Assembly (NCBI GenBank): GCA_964200185.2
Contig: CAXNAD020000021.1
Span: forward strand, 1 to 46,215
Reading direction: 5' to 3'
Source: Choristocarpus tenellus KU-1152
Lineage: Eukaryota > Phaeophyceae
Length of the DNA: 46,215 bases
The position numbers and the translations under genes are program-made. Positions 22,301-34,300 of this stretch are shown piece after piece (the stretch's first letter is position 1; the number at the start of each line of letters is the position of its first letter). The notes below the pieces were generated by a model that was given only the letters and a program-made list of their open reading frames with translations, did not search any database and had not been told where the DNA came from.

Positions 22301-25300
22301 AGCAATATAGAGATATAAGGGAAAGTGAAATAGCAACAGTTTCCTGGATCAAAGAGGCAAATATCAAAGGTGCCATCCACCTACTTCACAACTCAGAGCT
22401 AGCACGTATCCTATAGAGATCAGATTTAAATCTATACCAGAATGGGCTTATGACTACCTCAAACCCTCTCCAAATATGTAGGTCATTATTCACTCATCAA
22501 GCAGGGCTTCTGCACAAAATCCACAAAAATCTGATCAAAGAGGTCACCACCGTGTGTCAAAACAAAGAAGGTAAAACCGTAAGCAAATAAAGGTTAATAC
22601 TAAGACAACAGGAAAAAGAACCACACTGTTAACAATATTCTTTTTAATCATGTGTAAAAGAAGATTCTGTAGAAGAAACAATCTAAGGACAAAGATACAA
22701 TGTTTGTGTTCTGAAGAATAGAAGATAAGGTTGGGTTTCGAGAACCAGAATGAGGAAGAGTTCAGGAATAGGAAGCATTGTAGGAAGTAATCTGTTATTA
22801 GTTTGATTAGTCATTCACAGAATAGAATTGATTTGGTGGCAAGGACCCTCCCCCCCCCTTCTTGGCTTTGACAACCACTCCGTCCTTTCACCTTCCCTAC
22901 TTCATAACAACCTGATCTACACAATAAGGAACTAATCGAGTCATTTACACGCACAAGTCTTGGGAACATCCATTTATTTAGCACGCACCCACCCAACACA
23001 TATATATACATATACATATATATATTAATAGGCATAAAATAGGCTTCAAAGAAATGAACCGTTGCAGCCTTTTGCCATCTAATGACATGCACACAAGTGC
23101 AGAACATTCTTCTCAAAAGAAAAAAAAGGTTGAGCACCACCAGGATCAAGTAATGATGTGTTTTAGGCACTCTGGACTACAACAGTTGCAGCGTGACTTA
23201 CCGTGTCAATCTTCACCCCATATTGCATACCCAGTACCACTTCAGGGGCTCGATATGACCTGTAGTGACAAACGAAAATGTAACAATTGACTTATTTTGG
23301 GAATAGGGCAGCAGCAGTCAGCAGCATTACAGATCACTAGTGCAGAGAGTGCATTTACTCCAACAATATACCATTCGTTGTTTATCTATGATAGGCCTTC
23401 ATGGCATTGTTGCTTGCCTGCTTTGTGTGTAGCCTGTAAGATCATCCGTGGTGAAGCAGCTTGAGCCAAAATCGATCAGCTTTATCTGCCAGATAGCGGA
23501 TCATTTGAAAGCTCTCAAGTTGGGAACATCATAACAAAAAAGGCATCATACCACTGGAGACTGGAGATCTCCTGGTGCTTATACAGAAAGGTATGTGAAG
23601 AGAGACAGTAAAGATATGAAAAGGAATGAACAACCTGTACAAGAGGGCACAGTCAACTGCACATGCATGCTGTCTCCCACATCTACATTTCTTTGCAGTA
23701 TACTCACAAAACCAAGTGATACACCAATTCAATCTACCGTCCCTTCAAATGCTGCACACACCTCCACACGACCATAACTGACAAGGAGAATATTCTCTGG
23801 CTTGATGTCACAGTGGATCAGGCCAAGGCTGTTAATATAGGCCAGGGCTTCCAAGCACTGTCGCATAATGCTCTGTAGCCTACGGTGACAGGAAGAAAGG
23901 CATTTGAGCGTAAATGGAAGCAGTATCTGCTGTCATAGGTTTACAATTTAAACTGTCTAATGTCCCAACTGCAAGGTTGAACTCATGGCGTTTGCTGCAC
24001 TTCAGTATTATGAAGGTACTGTACCCATTGGGATTCCAAATTGGCTTCTATCAGGAATTTCAACATTTTGGACTATATGATACATACTTGTTCTGCAAAT
24101 GGTCTAGTTAATCACAAGTTCACAAGTCACCTGCTGTGCCTCCTATTGGAGCATGTAGTATCAATTATTGTGTACTACACATAAGACCAAGGAAAGGCAT
24201 TACAGTACAAGAACTCCTACAAAACAGACTTCAACTATGGAATATCCATACATGACTTTGATCAGCAGGGAATACAAATGACCCTAACCCCACAAATACA
24301 CCTGAAGCACTATTACAAGAGAAGACATGAAACACTATTACAAGAGAAGGACAGTTCAGGGACGCAAGAGCATGACATGGACATCAAGGGCAACTTTGTG
24401 GGCTCTTGTCATCAAAGAAGGATAGCAATATGATGGAAAATATAACCACAATCGCCTGTTTATGTGTTCACCATGCAAACTGTCCGCGTTCAATGAATTG
24501 CCAGATTGATCAAGTAGAAAATACCAAATAGGAGAGACACAACGACACACAAAAGCACCCTATCAGCAGTAGTAATGGATCCAAGATAAATATAGGATTC
24601 CTCTAAAACCCTCCTCAGTAACAACTCAACAAACCACAGAACCCCAGGAATACTCCAGGAAAACTCCAGGAAAACTCCAGGAGGAATGCTCTAAACTCTT
24701 GTTATCCCCACGTCATCAGACTGCATAAACAAGTCACCCTTAACCAGCTTACCAAATGGAGGGGTGTTGAATACAGAGGGAGGGCTGGTAGGCTTCCAGT
24801 ATGTATCTGAATCAATTGCCCCCTGCACATCCACACTCAATTGTGCTTTACCATAATATATGGAGCTAACCTGCCACAATCCTCATTGTAATATTACTGA
24901 CTGAACTCTTGCTGAGGATAAACCACACACCACATCTATATTGGGGATGTAAAACCTTACATTACAACAAGCAAGGGGTCATCAAATCATACGAAAAAAA
25001 CCCAAATCAGGTGTGTTCCCCAGCATTGAGAAGTCTTTTGTGTCTGTGTGCCCACCTTGGAAAAGTGAAGTATGGGGGATGTCCCTCTTCCCTAACAATC
25101 TTTGCGAACTCATAGAGGTTCTCCCTCAGCAGCTCGCTCACGATGATAAGGTGCTCTTTGTAGTAGAAGTAGTCCAGCATACGCAACACATGGTGGCGAT
25201 CCTATTGGGGCAAAAACCCCCAAAGGAATCAAAGAGGGGGGATCAGCAGTGTCAACCAGTAAGGGAAGAGCAGTTGCTTCGGTCTCTAGAAGTATGAAGT

Positions 25301-28300
25301 CATGTAGTGAACGTTGTCGGAATTGGCTGTCCAAGTTGCATTGAGTGAAGGCAAGGCAAACCAAAAAAACAGAAAAATATGTAAAAAGAGAACATTTCTC
25401 TTAGGCAACTACAGTGGTCACAAGGACAATAAAGTTGCAGGATGCCCACCTCACTCCATCTGCGCAGTCAGCACTACTCATTGTAAACACAAGCCTCAAC
25501 CCAAAGCTACATTCTGATGTACAACTTCTTAGAGATGCACTCCACAAGCTCATGCTGTGCTAAAGTCAGAGTTTTTCATTGGGTGAACAAACTTAAAAGA
25601 TGTATCCAAACAGTCAAATTAAGAGCACATGGAAATAATGCAGCAACCCCCACTTGCCGTAAGAGTAATGGAAAGCCAATATTAATAGAACAAGCAACAC
25701 TGAAGTAGTGTTAGGGTTAGGAGCACCAAGCAGGAGTACACCGTGAAGATAATTATGAGTCATTGGCATCTTGTGGATGACACAATATAGTGCATGAACA
25801 AGGACAAGCGATTAACTATTAGTTTCATTCGATGAACTATCCATTGATATTCACGCACGCTCACAAATACAGGTACTGAAAATGCTGAAAGTACATGTTG
25901 TGATAAGTACGTGTTGTGATAGGTACATGTTGTGATAGGTACATGTTGTGATAGGTACATGTTGTGATAGGTACATGTTGTGATAGGTACATGTTGTGAT
26001 AGGTACATGCTGTGATAGGTACATGTTGTGATAGGTACATGTTGTGATAAGTACATGTTGTGATAGGTACATGTTGTGATAGGAGTGCGAGACAACCTCG
26101 GTACAAAGCATAGACAAGATAGAGTAGTGAAGCTTAAAGTTACTCATATACTGGGTGCAAAATACATTGTAGCACCAACTACATGGAGGACTGCTCTAGA
26201 TGCACAGAGGTTCATAACCACTGATGGGGTGCTACATTTTCTCTAGGACGTACAGGATCACCACTGGCATTGATGTGCTTGAGCAGCTTGATCTCATCCA
26301 GGCTTTGATCCAAGAAGTCCTTGTTGTTCTTGATAACCTGACAGGCACCCCCAAACAGTCCAAACAAGTTGGGGTACTTGAGGATACAGCACCAGTCACT
26401 GCTCTATTAAGAACCACACTGCCTCACTTGGTTTGGAACAGTAATGCTTTATCAATTGACCAGAAATTGCATACAAGCAAGTACAGAGACAATACAATCG
26501 CTTGCAGGGCCAAGGATTAATCCAGATTTCAAGTTTTGTTGCTACACCGTGTCTTTTTGCACTGTAAACAACAGCACAAACACGCACCCTTTGCTTCATG
26601 ACTTCCCTACTTAATGTTCACAGGAATACATGCATGGAAAGCAAATGTGATAGTCAACTACACTGCTCAAACCTGTTGCCTTGACCCTCACTAACAGAAT
26701 CATTTTGATGTACTTGTACACAGTGGTGAATTTTGTCACCAAGACCATCCCTGTACCACTGGTTCACCCACCTTAAGACATACAGCTTGCCCCTCTGACT
26801 CTAGATCAAGGCAGTGGAGAGTTGTGCTAAAGGCTGCTGTTCCAATGTAGCTGCATACCTGAAGACATTTCAGGCAAGAGAATAATACCAATACACAGCA
26901 GTATGTAGTAGGAGAAATCAATACAAGTGTGGTATGAACGCAACCTGCGTTGATGTTGTGATACTGGAAAAGAAATGAACCAATCAAATATCCACACAGA
27001 GAGGTGAGACATACAGTCATTGAAATTGATATGAAAACAAATGCAAAACATGAATTAGCTTAGGGTTACAACTAGGTTTGGAACAAAGTATCAACCAGTC
27101 ATCTGGGATCAAGCCATCTGTATGTTCAAAGGCCTGGACTATAGCTTCAAAGAAGCTTGTCAAGGGTCCAAAGTCAACACCAATACATGGAGCATATCAG
27201 ACTCAATGAAGCTGGTACTATATCTAAAAAAAAACTCCAGGATTTGATACAGGGAATACCCAGTTAAGCACAAGCAAATCCACTATGAAAAACAAAGCCC
27301 ACCTCATTCCAACATGCCAATGGGAAACTTACTGCTTAATGGGGTACCTGATATCTACCAGCCACAATGGAGTCCACAGGGGCATTGAAAGCTTTGCTCT
27401 CTTCAAAACCCGTCTTCCCCTTGACATACACAACACGCAAATTGAAGCTTCCCAAGTCCTCAACTGTTGCAGCCCCTAATGCAGGTAGGATAGCAGGGTC
27501 TTTGTTTACAAGCTGGAATGAAGAGACAGCAGCAATGCAATTCTTATCACACCGTGAGATGGTAAAAAGGAGAAGGGGTGACGACAAACATATACATTCT
27601 TGCCATCACATAATGGACAATCCATTGAAGGCTTTAAACCCTCAGTTACAGTTGTCACCCAAAGAGAGTACTGTGATATTTTGTAGCAGAGGTAAAAAAT
27701 GCAGATTTCACTTCAGGAAATTTTTAGGCAGGGAAACTAAGCAGACAAAAACAGACAAAAAACAGAGTCCTGTCATCCAAATGGAATACTGCTTATCATA
27801 GGGGAAAATCTCAGGTATGTCAGGATAGATGCACATCCAAAAAACAAGAATGATACAAAGAACAATAACAGTAATAATACCAATAGCAAATATGCATCTA
27901 TTTTTAAATCCCTCCATACATTGTACTCACCTTCAAGGGGAGCAGCAACTGGATTCCCCGATTTGCTATTATCTGTAGCCTCTCCCCCATGGCCATTATC
28001 CTCAGTCTCATTAGTGTCCTGCCGGACATCACCTAGGCAGACTTCCCCCTTCAGGTCAACATCCACACCTTCATTCATAAGTCTGTTCTTTTCCCGAAGA
28101 TTGATTCCATGGTTGTCTGAATCTTTGTCCACCCTGATGGAATATTTTGACTGTTTAGAGGGGCAAATGTAAGAATGAAAATATGATGAAGCAGAAAGTA
28201 GGCAATGCTCAAGTCTGGAGAACAAGTTTATAGTACAATATTACAATACATGAAGCATATTTCTGGGATTATCCTAGGGTTATGGTTGGTGCTATGGATA

Positions 28301-31300
28301 GGGTCAGGGGTAGAGTTGGAGTTAGCCCTCCAGTAACGTTCAAGATTAATATTACACTATTGGCAACATTCAAGATATATGCATATTTAGTACAACCACA
28401 TCCTTGTGTAACAGTTGAGCCAAATGGGTAGAAAGAAGATGGACAGATACTATTAGCAACAACTCATATCACACCTCAGCTCTCATCGCATCAGCCCCAT
28501 TGCTGTCTACAGTAGAAGCTATCGTTTGGTGAGGCCCGCCTCTGTCACTCTGTTTCCGTCCGTAACGGTGAAAATCATCCCATGATTTTATTGGCCACAC
28601 GGAAGGCTTTGGGTCAAAGCTTCCTGCTCCCACAAAGAGAAGTGGGAGAATGGGGAAAGGAGTCCTTCATACATTAATATTGAATGGGGGCAGTGGTTGG
28701 GGAAGCAAGCCACTTCCAATATTCAAAAGCCTGAAAAAAGGAAAGGTGCAAGCAAAGACTACTTCAATATTGATCCTGGTAGCCAAAGCAGTCATGAATG
28801 ACATGGAGAGTTGAACCAAAGGTTAACATGTCATGCTTCAACTGATCATACGTTTGGGGAACATGAGGGACACCCTTTCCGGCCCTCCTGAGTGCAAACA
28901 AGGTTCAATGCAGCTTAGGAGATCAATTTGGTAATGGGGAACATGAGGGACACCCTTTCCAGCCCTCCTGAGTGCAAACAAGGTTCAATGCAGCTTAGGA
29001 GATCAATTTGGTAATGGGAGCAAAGATGACTAAGGTGGGATATCAATAAATAAACAACCAATGATGGGTTCCAAGACCCTCTCCCAACGACCCTGAAACC
29101 ATGTTGGATTACACAAAGCAGCACATGCAAATCAGATCCAGATCCCAACCTCACAGCAGAGTATTCTTCAAAACTAAAATGAGTACCACAATATAATGGA
29201 ACAGGGTGAGAATGTGACTACACGAATACATATTATGATAGAAGTGAACACTAGTTACAACAGGCACAGCCCAAACATGTTTTTTGTAAGCATCAACTAT
29301 TCCGAAAATCGGTATTGCACCCTTGGTACCAGACCACAGCAACACCATAAACAAGGCCATCATGCACGCACCTAAAATAACAATGAACTATTACAAAACA
29401 AACCTGGAGGTCCATACAACAATTGTACTTGAAAGAATAGCAACAAGCAGATCCCATTGCACCATATTAACACCACTCCCTAAGTATGATGAGTGCAGTG
29501 GTCAACCTCAAACGGTTTACCAGCACAAATCCATAGCTATGCTGGAAACACCACATACTGACAGTATGGACATAAGAAACAATGTTGAACAATTCTGTTC
29601 ATGCACTGGAGTACACATCAAGCTTGCAGATTAGTTGCACTAAAAAAATATATATGGAACAAACGCTGCATTGTTAAGGAGGATATTGGCTGTTGATTTC
29701 ATCCCAAAACACATACCTTGACATACCTTGACATACCTTGACCATTACAACTACAAAAAATGCAACATCTTGCAACCTAAACAACCCACATGGCACCAAC
29801 GCAGACATGCCAAGGAGTTACTTTGTATCGTTGGATAGATAATATGAAACTCACCAGCAGCTCCAGAGGCAACACAGTCCATTCCTCCAATCTGAGACGA
29901 GGCCTCACTGGTTGGGATGGACACAACACTGTCCTTCTTGCAGTGACTTCCTACAGTCCTTGATCGATTCCTATGACCAGTGAGTGCAGCTTCCCAATCT
30001 TCCAAGCCCTCATGATTTACAGATGCTGAGGGAGGAGGAGGATGTGAAGGGGAAAGAGATTTTCCCGACATAGGGGCAGTGATTCTGCCCCACTCTTTAT
30101 TCCAGCCCAACAAGTGAGTATCTCCATTGCCCTCCAGAGCCCCTGCCACATTTTGGTTGTGACTGTTGTTTTGATTGGGACTGTGATCACTGTCCACACC
30201 ATGATCATCCAGGATGGATGTGGCAACAGCTAGGTCACGATTATAGTCTTCCCCTCCACAATACCCTTCCTCGCCACCAGCACTGCTTATCCTGAACCTA
30301 TCTGTCCACCCTTGTCCCTTGTCCTGGTGTTCGCTTTTTGACCACTTTGATGACCACCCCTCCTCAACATCTCGCCTGTCCTCACTGTGTCCATCTACCT
30401 CATACCTGCCTTCTCCCCAGTCTACCAAGCCACCCTCTTGTCTTTGCCCCTCTCTCTGCCTGTCCTCGTACTCCCCTTGCATTACATGATCACCATCCCA
30501 TGCTTGAAGCCCTGAAAGAAAGGTCTGAGAGTCAGGCTGATCAACACGGCCATGCGTAAACACCCTCTGAGCAGACACAGCAACAGGGAAAATCTGTGGT
30601 AAGTTATGGAGGCAAACAAAGTAGGAAAAGAAACACACATTTTGGAGATACAGCAACACTTGCTGGCAATGTGGCGAACATAGATTATGTTATGTCTTAG
30701 GTGCACACTGGAACAAGTCCTCCGTTCTACTCACTCAAAGCATCTCATCAGTAGTACACAAGAAATGCTAGGGAAGTCCTATTATAGTGTCAGTTGCCAG
30801 ATAAATATTTCCTCCACACCTACAGAGTAAATGTTTCATCTTATGCTTTAACAGTATCTCCCTTCACCTACTCAGAGTACAGTAAGTAACAATCTGAAAC
30901 TTAAAAATTGCAATCGATACCCTGTGTCCCAGGTCCACCACACTACAACCCATCCAACTGTCCACACACTAACTCAAACTTCCAAACAATGCAGCAGATT
31001 TCTCACCTGTGCATTGAAGAACTCTTCCTCTGTGAGATGAACAGCAACATACCCAAGGTCAGCATCATCATCCCACTCATCGACTCCATTGTCCTCATAT
31101 GGTGAAGACTCTTCCAGAGTAGGCACAAGATTTCCACCACAAACTATGCAAGCTCTCTGACATTGATTATCCTCCCCACCATTTCCAACAGACAAAGAGT
31201 CATTTGCATTCTCATTAGGCGATCGTACATGTGATCCAGGTGAGCCTGTGCCCAATAGACATTTACACAGGCCCTCCTTCCAGTCCACTTTGAAACCATT

Positions 31301-34300
31301 TTCTGGTGATTTGGGTAAAGTGGATGCAAGTGAGGGTATAGGTGGTGGCACTCTTTGAGACTGTGTTTCCTCCAAATGCTCACCCTCTACTAGGTGTTGT
31401 GCATGAGGAGAGGTGTACCTTCCCTCCAGTACCCTAGAAAGGTCACTCTCCACGGCCTGGTCCTGCAGCAAAATCCTCACACCACCAAGCAGGAGGATAC
31501 AGTACATAAAAGGATGTGATCATCCAAGGTAAAAGACAGTGCATGGACACAACATATGATTATGCATCAAAGATGGTAAGGAAATCATGGGAGGACACAG
31601 AGAGTGATAGTGGGAAAGGGGACAAAGGCATACCCACAAGCAAGATAGGCCCTAAGCAGTACCGACAGTTTGAGCCAAAGTCCTGAGCTATGACAACCTG
31701 AATTGACCAGCAAGAATAACACATAGAGGTTACCCTTGACTGAATAGATCAAACCAGACAAGCATCAGAGTATGCTCACACTTAGTCTCTCAAAATGTGG
31801 TAGTACAGAGATTGCAATAAACAACAGTAATCCCAAGATAACACACACTCGAGCAATGTGGATACTGCAATGTGAGGGTAGATCATCACAAGTAGCAGTC
31901 ATTACAAGGGAAAAAACTTGTGAAGATGAATCTAAAGGGTAAAAATTATGGAAGCACCATGATTGAGTCGACTTTGATGCTTATTTATCTCAGAAGGAAG
32001 ATCAACAATATATATATATATATATATATCTATTATTCAGCATGCCCAAAACAACAAGGATAACCACATTTCACCCCTTGACAGTACAATATAGTGACAA
32101 ACCCATACTTCCTTTTCATTGGCATGAATAGAGCAAAAAAAATTGGAACCTTATCACAACAAAGGTTAACAAAACTTCATTGGGAAACGAAACAAACTTC
32201 GCTCGATCTCAAATACATACAATATATAACCTGAGCAAGAATGTATCCATCCATTCCGTAAAGCCCAACTAAAATCAAGAGCAAGCAGAGATATTTCAAA
32301 CAACTGTCCAGATTTGTGGCATCTTATCAAAGCACATTACAGTTACTTCCTGGAGAAATCTCAAGGTGTGTGATGTGAGCAATACAATTATTTTTCCTCC
32401 AGAAAAGAAACGCAACGTTAACAACACAAAGTAGTAATAAGTTCAAAGTTCTTCAAACCAGTCACCCAACACAGCATCATGCTCAACATTCCTCCGCCAA
32501 TTTGATAACAGGCCCAACATTATTGAGGTGCTGCCATATTACTGTGCTTGACACCTAAACCCTACAATTTTGTATGCCCTATCCATACAAAAGGTGCAAG
32601 GATAGGTCTAGCTTCGTGTAGATACCCATGGTCCACACAAATGTTGACTATTCCCAACCATAGTTCAGTGCTGAATATTACGTATGACTAGAGACACCAA
32701 TCACATTGATAAAGTTGACACCTTAGAGTCCTACAACGACCTCCTTCACATGATGCAGAGACAACAAACTGCAAACTGCACCATAGATACAGAAGGGTCG
32801 CCATTCCATCCATTCTTGGGTAGAACACAACCATGGTGCCATTTGAGAAAAAAGTCCTAGTCAACATATCAGTGTTGGGACTATAGCAGCATAGTTTCCC
32901 TCCATATTGCTCTTTTATAAAATAGAAGGCAAACCAGCTTGTACCTCACAAAGAGCATGTTCACATTGATGGAGACTGTTCACAGCTTTGACAACAGGGA
33001 ATAAGCCAAGAAAATCAACCGTTAGGCAATACCTTCCTTTGTTTGAGTGCCCACATTCAAGAGGGCAAAGGCAGCTTCAGCACAGGTACGGTTTGACTGC
33101 CAGTCAATGTAGAGAAACACAAATCATCCATTGTTACCACAGAGATTCATGGTACAGATAATCGAGACGCTATAGTCAAATATATACAAGCATATGCTCT
33201 ACGCAAGTGCAACATTGAGAAAACTTACCAGGGATATCCTATGCTTCCTGCATGTTGCAACCACACTCTCGAGCAGCTGCAATGTACATGACCCAGTTTG
33301 CAAACTCTGCACTTCACGATTAGGCAATGACCATGAAGACCAGGATACAGCTCTCTTCCTAAGGCGATCTGGTGAATGTCCAGGGGGACATGGCCTAAAG
33401 TTCACAGAATGGGCCACCTCTGCTTCATTTGAAACGCAATGCCTTCCTACACAACAAACTCCATTATCATGTCGATCATCCTCCTCCTGCTGCTCCTCCT
33501 CTTCCTCTTCCCCTTCCTTCTGTTCTTTCACACCTTCCCCTTTATCTGTTCCTTCCTCTTTATCTCCTTCCTCTTCATCTCCTTCCTCTTCATCTCCTTC
33601 CTCTTCCTCTTCATTTTCCTCCTCTTCCTCTTCCTCTTCCTCTTCCTCTTCCTCTTCCTCTTCCTCTTCCTCATCCTCATCCTCATCCTCATCCCTTCCC
33701 CCGTGGTATACCGTCAAGTCTGCCTCCTTCATACTTGTTTCTCCATCCTCTTGACTACATTTTGCACTAGCACTGTCACCTGCAGATTTGGGAGTGTAAT
33801 CATACTTCAGCGAATGGATAATGTATTGGGGTCTTGATTAACGTGGGACAGCAAGCAACAGTACAGTGCACAATCTTATTCCAGATAAAACACCATACCT
33901 CAAAGGAGAAAGGGATCTGTCCATTGGTCAGGGGCATGTTGTACTATACTGAAGACCCATGAATTCAAATAAGCATAATGCCAAGCATACCTTTGCATGT
34001 ACTATGAGTGCTAGTACTATGTATCTAAAAGATGCTCTATGTCCATTCCTTGGTTAGTCCAGGAGATATGCAAGTCTCAGAAAGATCAATCCTTAGTCCC
34101 TACAAGAACTCACATGGCATTGGGGGTACTGACCACCCCTGGGTATACTCCCTTGCACAGTCTGGTAGATGATGGCAATAGGGTTTTGATTATTCCAGTG
34201 GCACCAGCACAAGATATCGGACAATGGGTCATGGACGAGAGGTGAGATAGAGCTTCGAGGTGGCAGCTCTTCCCTACTGCTGTGCTTTAGTGGAATGATT

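Larger units (their letters stand above)
19390..27512 (-). other. Kinase-domain exons of the DYRK gene
   Basis: Eleven exons encode residues of about 863-1282. A DYRK signature linker comes first ([20 protein letters not shown]), then a Gly-loop variant GTAAFS, the catalytic Lys in AVCLK, and the alphaC Glu in [11 protein letters not shown]. The catalytic loop is HCDIKPEN, with Cys in place of Arg as in other DYRKs, near residue 1045. DFGSSC is near 1067, and the activation loop is [13 protein letters not shown] with its tyrosine kept. [13 protein letters not shown] and [15 protein letters not shown] follow. All catalytic residues are present, so an active enzyme is expected. Plant members have only a short link before the IPKRTSLRHRL-like segment; here a Pro/Asp/Ser-rich insert ([18 protein letters not shown]) of some 30 residues precedes [13 protein letters not shown]. 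The C-tail is short and Trp/Pro/Asp-rich. Confidence 0.92.

Noticed and set aside
25851-26147. Three overlapping minus-strand open frames with [16 protein letters not shown] repeats
   Set aside because: They are the three frames of the 16-bp minisatellite, which has no stop codon; it lies within a kinase intron.
33429-33837. Plus-strand frames rich in Leu/Phe or Pro/Ser
   Set aside because: They mirror the minus-strand Glu/Asp exon of the kinase, which has good splice sites and correct phase.
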